Of a stretch of DNA of 64,000 bases, positions 39,550 to 50,207 are shown in pieces. The notes under the pieces were generated by a model, which was given only the letters and a program-made list of their open reading frames with translations, made no database searches and was not told the origin of the DNA. Source of the DNA: Mesorhizobium loti. GTDB taxonomy: Bacteria; Pseudomonadota; Alphaproteobacteria; Rhizobiales; Rhizobiaceae. Made by a program: the position numbers and the translations under genes. The stretch lies in assembly GCF_002858745.1 (NCBI RefSeq), contig NZ_PJRO01000006.1, positions 248,001 through 312,000 of the forward strand. Reading direction: 5' to 3'. How positions within the stretch are numbered: position 1 is the stretch's first letter; each line of letters begins with the position of its first letter.

Positions 39550-40425
39550 ATGCAGCGACCAATTCATCCGCTTGATCATATCGTGTTGCCGACGGCGACG
39601 CTCGAAAGCGCCGAAGCTCGTCTTGCGGCGTTGGGTTTCACGGTCGCACCGCGCGGTGTTCATCCATTCGGCACTGAAAACTGTTGCGTCTACCTTGCCG
39701 ACGGCACCTTCCTGGAGCCGCTCGCGGTCGGCGATACCGACGTGGCAGCGCAAGCAATCATGGCTGGCAACGTCTTCGTGGCCCGGGATCACACTTATCG
39801 CGAGGATCATGGTGCCGAAGGGTTTTCCGCGGTCGTTTTTGGCACTCAAGATGCAGATGCCGACCACCGGGGCTACGTCGAGGCCGGCATCTCGGCAGGC
39901 GAGAAGCTCGATTTTTCGCGGCCTTTCACAGACCGTTCCGGCAAGAGCGATACCGTTTCGTTCAGGCTTGCCTTCGCATCGGGCCGCGACACGCCGGATG
40001 CCTTCGTCTTCGCTTGCCAGAGGATCAACGCCCCGAAAGTGGATCGCGCGGCTCTGCAAGCGCATGCCAATGGCGCTGCCGCCATACGGCGCATCGTGGC
40101 GGTGAGCGACGACCCGCCAGCGCAACGCGCCCTTCTGGCCAAAGCTGCTGGCGGCAGCAAAACTTCGACATCACCGAATGGTCGGCTGGCATTGCCGAAC
40201 GCAGATGTGATGGTGGTGCTTCCGGAAGAATTCGAGGCTGAGTTCGGGATAGATGCGGGTGGACGTACCGCACTGCGCTTCGTCGCCGTGGTCTTTTCGG
40301 TGGCCGACCGCGGCGCGACGGCGCGTCAACTTGTTTCGGCCGGCATCAACCACCATTTGCGGGACGGCCGGCTTGTCGTGCCGCCTGCGCCGGGCCAGGG
40401 TGCGGCCTTCATCTTCGAGGAATAG
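39550..40425 (+). CDS. VOC (glyoxalase-like) superfamily protein
   Basis: A protein of about 291 residues with the glyoxalase-like (VOC) pattern: [50 protein letters not shown] in outline, and a second module after about residue 145 ([30 protein letters not shown]). VOC enzymes bind a metal through His and Glu residues; His at PLDH and Glu at FLEP are plausible ligands. The start is uncertain: ATG codons at 39529, 39532 and 39550 are all in frame, and 39550 gives the best family-like N-terminus. kdsA starts two bases after its stop. Confidence 0.8.
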   Translation: MQRPIHPLDHIVLPTATLESAEARLAALGFTVAPRGVHPFGTENCCVYLADGTFLEPLAVGDTDVAAQAIMAGNVFVARDHTYREDHGAEGFSAVVFGTQDADADHRGYVEAGISAGEKLDFSRPFTDRSGKSDTVSFRLAFASGRDTPDAFVFACQRINAPKVDRAALQAHANGAAAIRRIVAVSDDPPAQRALLAKAAGGSKTSTSPNGRLALPNADVMVVLPEEFEAEFGIDAGGRTALRFVAVVFSVADRGATARQLVSAGINHHLRDGRLVVPPAPGQGAAFIFEE

Positions 40426-40427
40426 AC

Positions 40428-41261
40428 ATGACCAAACCCAATGCCAAGGTGACTGTCGGGCAGACGCTGTTCGCCAACGACGCGCCGCTGTCCCTGATTG
40501 CCGGGCCATGCCAGTTCGAATCGCGCCAGCATGCCTTCGATATGGCAGGCGCGCTGAAAGAACTGACGGGAAAGCTTGGCATCGGCTTTGTCTACAAATC
40601 TTCCTTCGACAAGGCCAATCGCAGTTCGCTGAGCAGCACGCGCGGCGCAGGGCTCGAAGCTGCGTTGCCAGTCTTCTCGGACCTGCGCAGGGAGCTTGGT
40701 GTGACGATCCTGACGGATATCCACACCGAGGAGCAGTGCACGATCGTGGCGCCACATGTCGACGTGCTGCAGATCCCGGCATTCCTGTCGCGCCAGACCG
40801 ATCTGCTGGTCGCCGCCGCCAAGACCGGCAAGGTCGTCAATGTGAAGAAGGGGCAGTTCCTGGCTCCCTGGGACATGAAGAATGTGGTGGCCAAACTGAC
40901 CGATTCAGGCAATCCGAACGTACTGGTGACCGAGCGCGGCGCCTCCTTCGGCTACAACACGCTGGTCTCCGACATGCGGGCCTTGCCGATCATGGCTGAC
41001 ATCGGCGCGCCGGTGATCTTCGATGCCACTCACTCCGTGCAGCAGCCGGGTGGGCAGGGCGCCACTTCGGGTGGTGAACGGCGCTTCGTCGAAACGCTCG
41101 CACGCGCAGCTGTGGCAGTCGGTGTGGCCGGCGTCTTTGTCGAGACGCATGAGGATCCTGATAACTCGACCTCATCCGATGGGCCGAACATGGTGCCGTT
41201 CAAGGACATGCCGGCGCTGCTGGAACGCCTGATGGCGTTCGACAGGATTGCCAAGGCCTGA
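40428..41261 (+). CDS. kdsA: 3-deoxy-8-phosphooctulonate synthase
   Basis: Makes Kdo-8-phosphate from PEP and arabinose 5-phosphate, a precursor of the LPS inner core. The 277-residue TIM barrel shows [10 protein letters not shown] (Cys28), [44 protein letters not shown] and [11 protein letters not shown]. Cysteine in the AGPC motif is the metal ligand in the metal-dependent class (as in Aquifex), whereas E. coli has Asn, so this enzyme is probably metal-dependent. It starts directly after the VOC gene and precedes dodecin and eno. Confidence 0.96.
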   Translation: MTKPNAKVTVGQTLFANDAPLSLIAGPCQFESRQHAFDMAGALKELTGKLGIGFVYKSSFDKANRSSLSSTRGAGLEAALPVFSDLRRELGVTILTDIHTEEQCTIVAPHVDVLQIPAFLSRQTDLLVAAAKTGKVVNVKKGQFLAPWDMKNVVAKLTDSGNPNVLVTERGASFGYNTLVSDMRALPIMADIGAPVIFDATHSVQQPGGQGATSGGERRFVETLARAAVAVGVAGVFVETHEDPDNSTSSDGPNMVPFKDMPALLERLMAFDRIAKA

Positions 41262-41353
41262 CCGCCAGCGGCAACGGGACTATCTTTGATTGCAGACGAT
41301 GTTGCCCGGTTGTAGGCTTGCCGGGCAAATTGGCTCGTCGTCAGGAGTAGGAC

Positions 41354-41557
41354 ATGTCCGTCGCCCGCGTTACCGAGATCACCGCTTCCTCCAAGAAAAG
41401 CTTCCAGGATGCCATCGAGAAAGGCGTCGAGCGCGCCTCCAAAACCCTCAAGAATGTCGAGGGTGCCTGGATCCAGGACCAGAAGATCGTGGTCGAGGGC
41501 GGCAAGATCGTTGCCTACCGCGTCAATATGAAAGTGACGTTCATCCTCGCTGACTGA
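41354..41557 (+). CDS. Dodecin family flavin-binding protein
   Basis: A 67-residue protein matching dodecin end to end: VARVTEITASSKKSFQDAI, KTLKNVEGAWIQDQKIVVEGGKIVAYRV in outline, then NMKVTFIL. Dodecins form hollow dodecamers that store flavins or coenzyme A-like ligands. The Trp in GAWIQDQK is the flavin-sandwiching residue of bacterial dodecins. A GGAG Shine-Dalgarno lies seven bases ahead of the ATG (caggagtaggac). Confidence 0.93.
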   Translation: MSVARVTEITASSKKSFQDAIEKGVERASKTLKNVEGAWIQDQKIVVEGGKIVAYRVNMKVTFILAD

Positions 41558-41617
41558 CGCTCCAGGCCAAGACTGGAGCAACGCTTCCTCATTGAAGCCG
41601 CTCGCATGGAAGTTATG

Positions 41618-41646
41618 CTCCCATTGGAGCGAAATTCCGATGGGAG
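41618..41646 (+). promoter_or_regulatory. Hairpin sequestering the ribosome binding site of the 2OG oxygenase gene
   Basis: ctcccat pairs exactly with atgggag; the second arm contains the GGGAG Shine-Dalgarno that lies seven bases before the ATG at 41653. Folding would hide the ribosome binding site. This is sequence-based only. Confidence 0.4.
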
Positions 41647-41652
41647 TGGAAA

Positions 41653-42642
41653 ATGGTTGCGGCGTTTCCGGTTTTTGATCTTTCTCGTTTCGAGCGGGCG
41701 GATGCCGCCGGCCGCAAGGCGCTCGGCGGTGAGGTCGACGAGATTTGCCGTGCGACAGGCTTCCTGGCGATCAGCGGGCATTCGGTGCCACAAGCCGTGA
41801 TCGATACTGTGTGGTTGAAGGCGAAGGCCTTCTTCGATCAGTCTTCCAAACTCAAGGACAAGGTGAGGGCGCCTTACCCAGGTTATCCCTATGGCTATCT
41901 CGGCCCAGGCGCCGAGGCCCTCGCCAAATCCAAGGGCGCGGATACGCCTCCGGATCTCAAGGAAAGCTTCAACGGCGGCCCGCTCGCGGTCCCGGAAGGA
42001 CTGACCGATCCGCAGGCGCTCGCTTTCTGTTATGCCGAAACGATCTGGCCGGAAGCTCCCGACGGATTTGTCGACGCCTGGAAGGCGTATTATGCGGCGA
42101 TGGAGCATCTCGCCGCACGCATCATGCGCGTCTTTGCCGTCGCGCTCGACTTGCCGGAAGACCATTTCCAATCGATGATCGATCGGCCGATCAGTGCCTT
42201 GCGGGCACTGAATTATCCTGAGACCGATACGCCGCCACTTGCCGGCCAGCTGCGCGCCGGCGCGCATACCGATTATGGCAGTCTGACCATCCTGCTACCA
42301 CAGCCGGGCTCCGGCGGACTGCAAATCTTCACCCCGGAAGGCGATTGGCGCGAAGTGCCGCCTGTGGAGGGCGCATTCGTCATCAACATCGGCGATCTGA
42401 TGGCGCTTTGGACCAACGATCGCTGGGTGTCCACTTTGCACCGGGTCGTCAATCCGGATGTCGGCGCGGTGAAATCGTCGCGGCGGCAGTCACTCGCCTT
42501 CTTCCATCAGCCAAACTGGCATCAGGAAATCTCCTGTATCGAAACCTGCCTGGAGCCCGGGGAGGCGCCGCGCTACCAAGCGGTGCGGTCCGGTCCCTAC
42601 CTGATGGGCAAATTCAACGCGACGGTGAAGCCGGCCGCCTGA
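41653..42642 (+). CDS. Isopenicillin N synthase-like 2-oxoglutarate/Fe(II) oxygenase
   Basis: A 329-residue non-heme iron oxygenase of the IPNS/DIOX-N family. An N-terminal DIOX-N part (FPVFDLSRFERADAAGR, ICRATGFLAISGHSVPQ) is followed by the jelly-roll with the iron triad His205, Asp207 (HTDYGSLTILLPQ) and His263 (STLHRVVNP). Arg278 and Ser280 (RRQS) are the 2-oxoglutarate-binding pair. All needed residues are present. The substrate is unknown, and nothing nearby suggests a beta-lactam pathway. It lies between dodecin and eno. Confidence 0.92.
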   Translation: MVAAFPVFDLSRFERADAAGRKALGGEVDEICRATGFLAISGHSVPQAVIDTVWLKAKAFFDQSSKLKDKVRAPYPGYPYGYLGPGAEALAKSKGADTPPDLKESFNGGPLAVPEGLTDPQALAFCYAETIWPEAPDGFVDAWKAYYAAMEHLAARIMRVFAVALDLPEDHFQSMIDRPISALRALNYPETDTPPLAGQLRAGAHTDYGSLTILLPQPGSGGLQIFTPEGDWREVPPVEGAFVINIGDLMALWTNDRWVSTLHRVVNPDVGAVKSSRRQSLAFFHQPNWHQEISCIETCLEPGEAPRYQAVRSGPYLMGKFNATVKPAA

Positions 42643-42652
42643 GAAAGGATGA

Positions 42653-44038
<1,386 letters not shown>

Positions 44039-44050
44039 TGGCCTCAAGGC

Positions 44051-44506
44051 TTGATGGCGAGCGCCGACAATATCGGTAGCCTGCGCCTGACCGACAGAGT
44101 CGGTTTATGGATAGGTATGTTCGTGATGGCCGCCGTCTTCCCGACGGCGGCCTTTGCACAGGAAGCGCTGAAAGGTTTCCGTTCGCCGACCGGCAATGTC
44201 CAGTGCATGTTCTTCGACGCTTCGGCTGTGCGCTGCAGTACCTCCGCGGTCTCGAACCGACTGCCACATCGGCCGGCCGATTGTGATCTGGAATGGGGGC
44301 ATGATTTCGGCCTCGCGGCGGGCTCGCGGGAAGGGGAGCGCCTGTGCGTGGGCGATACCATCGCCGACGACTACCCGGTTCTGCCTTATGGCGAGAGCGC
44401 GCATCATGGGGCGATCCTTTGCCATTCCGCGCGCAAGGGTATTACCTGTACCAATATCGGGGGCGCCGGTTTCGAACTGTCGCGTTCGCAGCAACGCGTT
44501 TTCTGA
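44051..44506 (+). CDS. DUF6636-like secreted protein
   Basis: A 151-residue protein starting 13 bases after eno. A hydrophobic segment (LWIGMFVMAAVFPTAAFAQ, residues about 20-38) is a likely signal peptide. The mature part has FRSPTGNVQCMFFDASAVRC, DCDLEWGHDFGLA, RLCVGDTIADDYPVLPYGE and a terminal GITCTNIGGAGFELSRSQQRVF in outline. Six cysteines suggest disulfides in the periplasm. The pattern matches DUF6636; function unknown. The exact start codon is uncertain because residues before the signal look unusually long. Confidence 0.75.
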   Translation: MMASADNIGSLRLTDRVGLWIGMFVMAAVFPTAAFAQEALKGFRSPTGNVQCMFFDASAVRCSTSAVSNRLPHRPADCDLEWGHDFGLAAGSREGERLCVGDTIADDYPVLPYGESAHHGAILCHSARKGITCTNIGGAGFELSRSQQRVF

Positions 44507-44634
44507 CAGCGGATCTCAACGTCGTACCCGTCGGCCAGAGGGGTATTGCGCGCGCCTATCGCGGCATCCCAGCCGCCGTCGTAACCCTCCATTAAGCACA
44601 ATCGGGCGACAAGAGGCGGACGAGGAGTCGCGCC

Positions 44635-44958
44635 ATGTGGACACGCCAGCACAAGCAGACAAATGCCGGACGGCTGATCGTGCCGACGCTCTGCGCTGTC
44701 GTTCTGAGCTACTTCGGCTACCATGCCTATCATGGCGCGTTCGGCATCAATTCGAAGGCCAGGCTCCAGGAGCAGGTCGCAAGCCTGCAGGCGCAGCTCG
44801 CTGCCGTTAAGGAACGCCGCACGGAAATCGAGCAGCGCGTCAGGCTTCTGCATGACGGGTCGATCGAAAAGGACATGCTGGACGAGCAGGCACGGCGTGC
44901 GCTCAATGTGACGAGCGCCAACGAAGTTGTCATCATGCTGCCGTCAAAAGCTAATTAA
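44635..44958 (+). CDS. ftsB: FtsB/DivIC-type septum formation initiator
   Basis: A 107-residue bitopic membrane protein. One membrane helix (LIVPTLCAVVLSYFGYHAYHG, about 14-34) is followed by a periplasmic coiled coil (LQEQVASLQAQLAAVKERRTEIEQRVRLL in outline) and the conserved DEQARRALNV near the end. This is the FtsB layout, in which the protein joins FtsL and FtsQ in the divisome. Location between eno and pdhA is standard for FtsB in proteobacteria. A TTAAC/GTTAA inverted repeat overlaps the stop codon. Confidence 0.9.
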   Translation: MWTRQHKQTNAGRLIVPTLCAVVLSYFGYHAYHGAFGINSKARLQEQVASLQAQLAAVKERRTEIEQRVRLLHDGSIEKDMLDEQARRALNVTSANEVVIMLPSKAN

Positions 44959-45006
44959 CTCGATATCGGTTAATCGGCTTTATTTTCAATATTTATAACC
45001 GCTTAC

Positions 45007-45029
45007 ATGCATGCCAGCCATGCATTTTT
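45007..45029 (+). terminator. Putative terminator downstream of ftsB
   Basis: A 7-base stem (atgcatg with catgcat), 5-base loop and a T-run, 48 bases after the ftsB stop. Confidence 0.5.
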
Positions 45030-45053
45030 CCGCATGGCGCTACGGCAGCTTGC

Positions 45054-45090
45054 ATGTTAGCCTTTTCCCAATCGGTGGGGGAGCTAACAT
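45054..45090 (+). promoter_or_regulatory. 8-bp inverted repeat upstream of pdhA
   Basis: atgttagc and its exact complement gctaacat are separated by 21 bases, ending 40 bases before the pdhA start. It could be an operator for a dimeric regulator or an RNA hairpin in the leader. Confidence 0.45.
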
Positions 45091-45130
45091 CCTCCACAGT
45101 CCGCGAAGAGACGCCAACAGGGAGTGAAGC

Positions 45131-46168
45131 ATGGCAACCGCCGCCAGAAAAGCGCCTGCCAAGTCGAAATCAGACAAATCGATAAACCTGACGGCTCCAA
45201 AGCCTTTGGAGTTTTCCAAGGAGCAGGAGCTTGCAGCCTACCGCCAGATGCTGCTCATGCGCCGCTTCGAGGAAAAGGCCGGTCAGCTTTATGGAATGGG
45301 CTTCATCGGCGGCTTCTGCCACCTCTATATTGGCCAGGAAGCGGTCGTCACCGGCCTCAAGATGTCGCTCGTCGATGGCGACCAGATGATCACCGCCTAT
45401 CGCGATCACGCTCACATGCTGGCGATGGAGATGAGCCCGCGTGGTGTGATGGCCGAGCTGACCGGGCGCCGTGGAGGCTACTCCAAGGGCAAGGGCGGTT
45501 CGATGCACATGTTCTCCAAGGAGAAGAATTTCTACGGTGGCCACGGTATCGTCGGCGCGCAGGTGTCGCTGGGCACCGGCCTTGCCTTTGCCAACAGATA
45601 TCGCGGTAACAAGAATGTTTCGGTGACCTATTTCGGCGACGGTGCCGCCAACCAGGGCCAGGTCTATGAAAGCTTCAACATGGCCTCGCTGTGGAAGCTG
45701 CCGGTCATCTACGTGATCGAGAACAACCGTTACGCCATGGGCACGTCGGTATCGCGTTCGTCGGCCGAAACCGATTTCTCGCAGCGAGGCCTGTCGTTCC
45801 GTATCCCGGGTATCCAGGTCGATGGCATGGATGTGCGCGCGGTCAAGGCCGCAGGTGATCTCGCCACCAACTGGTGCCGCTCCGGCAACGGCCCGATCAT
45901 CCTCGAGATGGAGACCTATCGCTATCGCGGTCACTCCATGTCCGATCCGGCCAAGTATCGCACCAAGGAAGAAGTGCAGAAAATGCGCTCCGAGCATGAT
46001 CCGATCGAGCAGATCAAGGCTCGTCTCGCGGCCAAGAAATGGGCGAGCGAGGATGATCTGAAGGCCATCGACAAGGAAGTGCGCGACATCGTCGCCGATG
46101 CAGCCGACTTCGCGCAGACCGATCCAGAGCCGGATGTTTCCGAGCTGTGGACAGACATTCTGGTATAA
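45131..46168 (+). CDS. pdhA: Pyruvate dehydrogenase E1 component subunit alpha
   Basis: Alpha subunit of the heterotetrameric pyruvate dehydrogenase E1, binding thiamine diphosphate and decarboxylating pyruvate. The 345-residue protein has MRRFEEKAGQLYGMG, the thiamine diphosphate motif GDGAANQG from residue 169 ending in VIENNRYAMG, and YRYRGHSMSDPAKYR, the phosphorylation-loop region of the family. An Ala/Lys-rich N-terminal extension of about 25 residues precedes the core. pdhB follows 15 bases later. Confidence 0.97.
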   Translation: MATAARKAPAKSKSDKSINLTAPKPLEFSKEQELAAYRQMLLMRRFEEKAGQLYGMGFIGGFCHLYIGQEAVVTGLKMSLVDGDQMITAYRDHAHMLAMEMSPRGVMAELTGRRGGYSKGKGGSMHMFSKEKNFYGGHGIVGAQVSLGTGLAFANRYRGNKNVSVTYFGDGAANQGQVYESFNMASLWKLPVIYVIENNRYAMGTSVSRSSAETDFSQRGLSFRIPGIQVDGMDVRAVKAAGDLATNWCRSGNGPIILEMETYRYRGHSMSDPAKYRTKEEVQKMRSEHDPIEQIKARLAAKKWASEDDLKAIDKEVRDIVADAADFAQTDPEPDVSELWTDILV

Positions 46169-46183
46169 GGGGAGGGTGCGACC

Positions 46184-47566
<1,383 letters not shown>

Positions 47567-47584
47567 TCTGGCCGGGAGGACAAC

Positions 47585-48946
47585 ATGCCGATCAACATTA
47601 CCATGCCGGCCCTCTCGCCAACCATGGAAGAGGGCAACCTTGCCAAATGGTTGGTCAAGGAAGGCGACAAGGTTTCGCCGGGCGACGTGATCGCCGAAAT
47701 CGAGACCGACAAGGCGACGATGGAAGTCGAAGCCGTTGACGAAGGCACCGTTGCCAAGCTGGTCGTTCCAGCCGGCACCGAGGGCGTCAAGGTCAATGCC
47801 GTGATCGCCATCCTGGCGGCCGAGGGCGAAGATGCGAGCGCTGCCGCCAAGGGCGGCGACGCTGCGCCAGCCAAGACGGAGGCTCCCAAGGCGGAAGCGA
47901 AAGCTGAGGCACCGAAAGCCGAAGCGGCAAAGGTTGAGCCTTCCGTCGCCTCTGCCGCGCCGAAACCAGCTGCGAATGGAGCTGTAGCGGCGACTGCCGG
48001 CGAACGCACCTTTGCCTCCCCGCTGGCGCGCCGCATCGCCAAGGATGCCGGCGTCGATGTCGCTGCCGTCACCGGCTCCGGCCCACATGGGCGTGTGGTG
48101 AAGGCGGATGTCGAGGCAGCGATTGCCGGTGGTGGCGTGGCGAAGGCTGCTCCAGCCTCTGCGCCTGCCGCTGCTCCGGTCCCTGCGGTCAAGCCGATGT
48201 CGGACGAGGCCGTGCTCAAGCTGTTCGAGCAGGGTTCCTATGAACTCGTTCCGCATGACAATATGAGGAAGACCATCGCCCGGCGTCTGGTCGAGGCGAA
48301 GTCGAGCATTCCGCATTTCTACCTCACCCTCGACTGCGAGCTGGACGCGCTTTTGAAGCTGCGTTCCGAGCTCAATGCTGCCGCGCCGATGCGGAAGACC
48401 GAAAAGGGCGATGTCCCTGCCTACAAGCTCTCGGTCAACGACATGATCATCAAGGCGATGGCACAGGCGCTGGTCGCCGTGCCGGATGCCAATGCATCGT
48501 GGACGGATACGGCCATGGTCAAGCACAAGCATGCCGATGTCGGCGTTGCGGTGTCGATCCCGGGTGGCCTGATCACGCCGATCGTGAGGAAGGCCGACCA
48601 GAAGACCTTGTCGGTGATTTCCAATGAGATGAAAGACCTTGCCAGAAGGGCCCGCGACCGCAAGCTGAAGCCGGAAGAGTATCAGGGCGGCACCACGGCG
48701 GTGTCGAACCTTGGCATGTTCGGCATCAAGGACTTCGCCGCCGTCATCAACCCGCCGCATGCGACGATCCTGGCGGTGGGTGCAGGCGAGGAGCGCGCGG
48801 TGGTGAAGGGCGGCGAGATCAGGATCGCCACCGTCATGTCGGTGACGCTGTCGACCGATCATCGTGCCGTCGACGGTGCGCTGGGAGCCGAATTGCTCGG
48901 TGCCTTCAAACGCATCATCGAAAACCCGATGACCATGCTGGTCTGA
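47585..48946 (+). CDS. pdhC: Dihydrolipoyllysine-residue acetyltransferase (PDH E2)
   Basis: E2 core of the pyruvate dehydrogenase complex, transferring acetyl from lipoamide to CoA. The 453-residue protein has one lipoyl domain (1-78, Lys43), an Ala/Lys/Glu/Pro linker, a peripheral subunit-binding domain (about 140-175, [16 protein letters not shown] and [15 protein letters not shown]), a second linker and the catalytic domain (about 220-453) with His426 in TDHRAVDG. Complete. pdhC follows pdhB after 18 bases and an SGNH-hydrolase gene follows it. Confidence 0.97.
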   Translation: MPINITMPALSPTMEEGNLAKWLVKEGDKVSPGDVIAEIETDKATMEVEAVDEGTVAKLVVPAGTEGVKVNAVIAILAAEGEDASAAAKGGDAAPAKTEAPKAEAKAEAPKAEAAKVEPSVASAAPKPAANGAVAATAGERTFASPLARRIAKDAGVDVAAVTGSGPHGRVVKADVEAAIAGGGVAKAAPASAPAAAPVPAVKPMSDEAVLKLFEQGSYELVPHDNMRKTIARRLVEAKSSIPHFYLTLDCELDALLKLRSELNAAAPMRKTEKGDVPAYKLSVNDMIIKAMAQALVAVPDANASWTDTAMVKHKHADVGVAVSIPGGLITPIVRKADQKTLSVISNEMKDLARRARDRKLKPEEYQGGTTAVSNLGMFGIKDFAAVINPPHATILAVGAGEERAVVKGGEIRIATVMSVTLSTDHRAVDGALGAELLGAFKRIIENPMTMLV

Positions 48947-48966
48947 CAACCGCAGTAGGACGGCCC

Positions 48967-49605
48967 ATGAAGACCGTGCTCTGTTATGGCGACTCCTTGA
49001 CCTGGGGCTATGATGCCGCGGGTCAAGGCCGCCATGCGTTTGAAGATCGCTGGCCGAGCGTGCTGCAGGCGGAGCTTGGCGGCACGGTGCGTGTGATACC
49101 GGAAGGGTTGAATGGCCGCACGACGGCATTCGATGATCATCTGGCCGATTGCGACCGCAACGGCGCTCGTACTCTGCCGATGATCCTTGCAACGCATGCA
49201 CCGCTCGATCTGATCATCCTATTGCTTGGCACCAACGACATGAAGTCGTTCATCTGCGGCCGGGCGATCGGCGCCAAGCAAGGCATGGGACGATTGGTCG
49301 ATATCGTGCGCAGCCTGGTCTATCCGATGGCCGCAGCCGCCCCGAAAGTGCTGCTGGTGTCGCCGCCGCTTGTTCGAGAAACGACGAACGTCAATTTCGC
49401 CGCCATGTATGGAGAGAGTATCGCTGAATCGCGCAAGCTCGCGCAATTCTACACGGCACTTGCCGCGGAGACGAATTGCGGTTTCTTCGATGCCGGCACG
49501 GTCGCCGAGGCAACACCGCTGGATGGCATCCATCTCGATGCCGACAACACCCGTCGCATCGGCACCGCGCTGGCGCCAAAAGTGCGCGAGATGCTGAGGT
49601 TTTGA
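48967..49605 (+). CDS. SGNH/GDSL hydrolase family protein
   Basis: A 212-residue cytoplasmic esterase-like protein. Block I holds the nucleophile Ser10 (CYGDSLTWG). Block III is LLGTNDM, and a C-terminal DGIHLDADN gives the catalytic Asp and His. It resembles short arylesterases or acyl-CoA thioesterase-like members. No signal peptide is present. It lies between pdhC and lpdA, 20 bases after pdhC and immediately before a GNAT gene, so it may be co-transcribed with the PDH genes. Substrate unknown. Confidence 0.9.
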   Translation: MKTVLCYGDSLTWGYDAAGQGRHAFEDRWPSVLQAELGGTVRVIPEGLNGRTTAFDDHLADCDRNGARTLPMILATHAPLDLIILLLGTNDMKSFICGRAIGAKQGMGRLVDIVRSLVYPMAAAAPKVLLVSPPLVRETTNVNFAAMYGESIAESRKLAQFYTALAAETNCGFFDAGTVAEATPLDGIHLDADNTRRIGTALAPKVREMLRF

Positions 49606-49607
49606 CC

Positions 49608-50189
49608 GTGCTGGAGGAGATCAGTATCCGACCGGCCAAGAAGAGCGATGCAGCCGAGCTCGCCATTCTGGTCGATGTGAGTTCGCACGGTTTCGCCTCC
49701 TGGTTCTGGTACGGTGCCGTGCTCGACGGAAGCAAAGAGACGGCATTCGAGCAGGGGCGATCCTTCATGCGCTCCGATACCGAACGCGCAGCCTGGAGAG
49801 ATACCAGCGTCGCGACGGTCGATGACGAAATCGCCGGCGTGATCATTGGCCATCCGATTGATCCGTCGATTGCGGACGAAGCGGCTCCGCATCCGGCGAT
49901 CGAACCGATCCTGGCCCTGCAGAAGACGCTGGTTGGGCACTGGTTCATCGACAGCCTGGGGGTCTATCGCCACCTCCGCGGCAAAGGTTTGGGCAAGCGG
50001 CTGCTTCTGCACGAGATCGGACGTGGTGCCGGGCTTCCGATCAGCCTTATAACCGAAAGCCACAACGAGACCGCGCTTGGGCTTTACAAATCGCACGGAT
50101 TTGCCGAGGTGACCCGACGGCAGGCCGTACCGCTGTTCGATGACAGCAAGGAACATGACTGGGTGCTGCTGATACGTAGCGCCGCTTGA
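49608..50189 (+). CDS. GNAT family N-acetyltransferase
   Basis: A 193-residue acetyltransferase: ISIRPAKKSDAAELAILVD opening, a central AGVIIGHPID strand, IDSLGVYRHLRGKGLGKRLL (acetyl-CoA loop RGKGLG), and ALGLYKSHGFAEV at the C-terminus. The start is a GTG at 49608, two bases after the SGNH stop, suggesting coupling. It lies within the PDH gene group, which makes its donor acetyl-CoA. The acceptor substrate is unknown. Confidence 0.88.
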   Translation: MLEEISIRPAKKSDAAELAILVDVSSHGFASWFWYGAVLDGSKETAFEQGRSFMRSDTERAAWRDTSVATVDDEIAGVIIGHPIDPSIADEAAPHPAIEPILALQKTLVGHWFIDSLGVYRHLRGKGLGKRLLLHEIGRGAGLPISLITESHNETALGLYKSHGFAEVTRRQAVPLFDDSKEHDWVLLIRSAA

Positions 50190-50207
50190 TAAGAAGGCAG
50201 GAAGAAC

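Noticed and set aside
39351..39562. Minus-strand frames of 66-67 codons in the gap before the VOC gene
   Set aside because: No Shine-Dalgarno, no recognisable motif and overlapping alternative frames; treated as non-coding.
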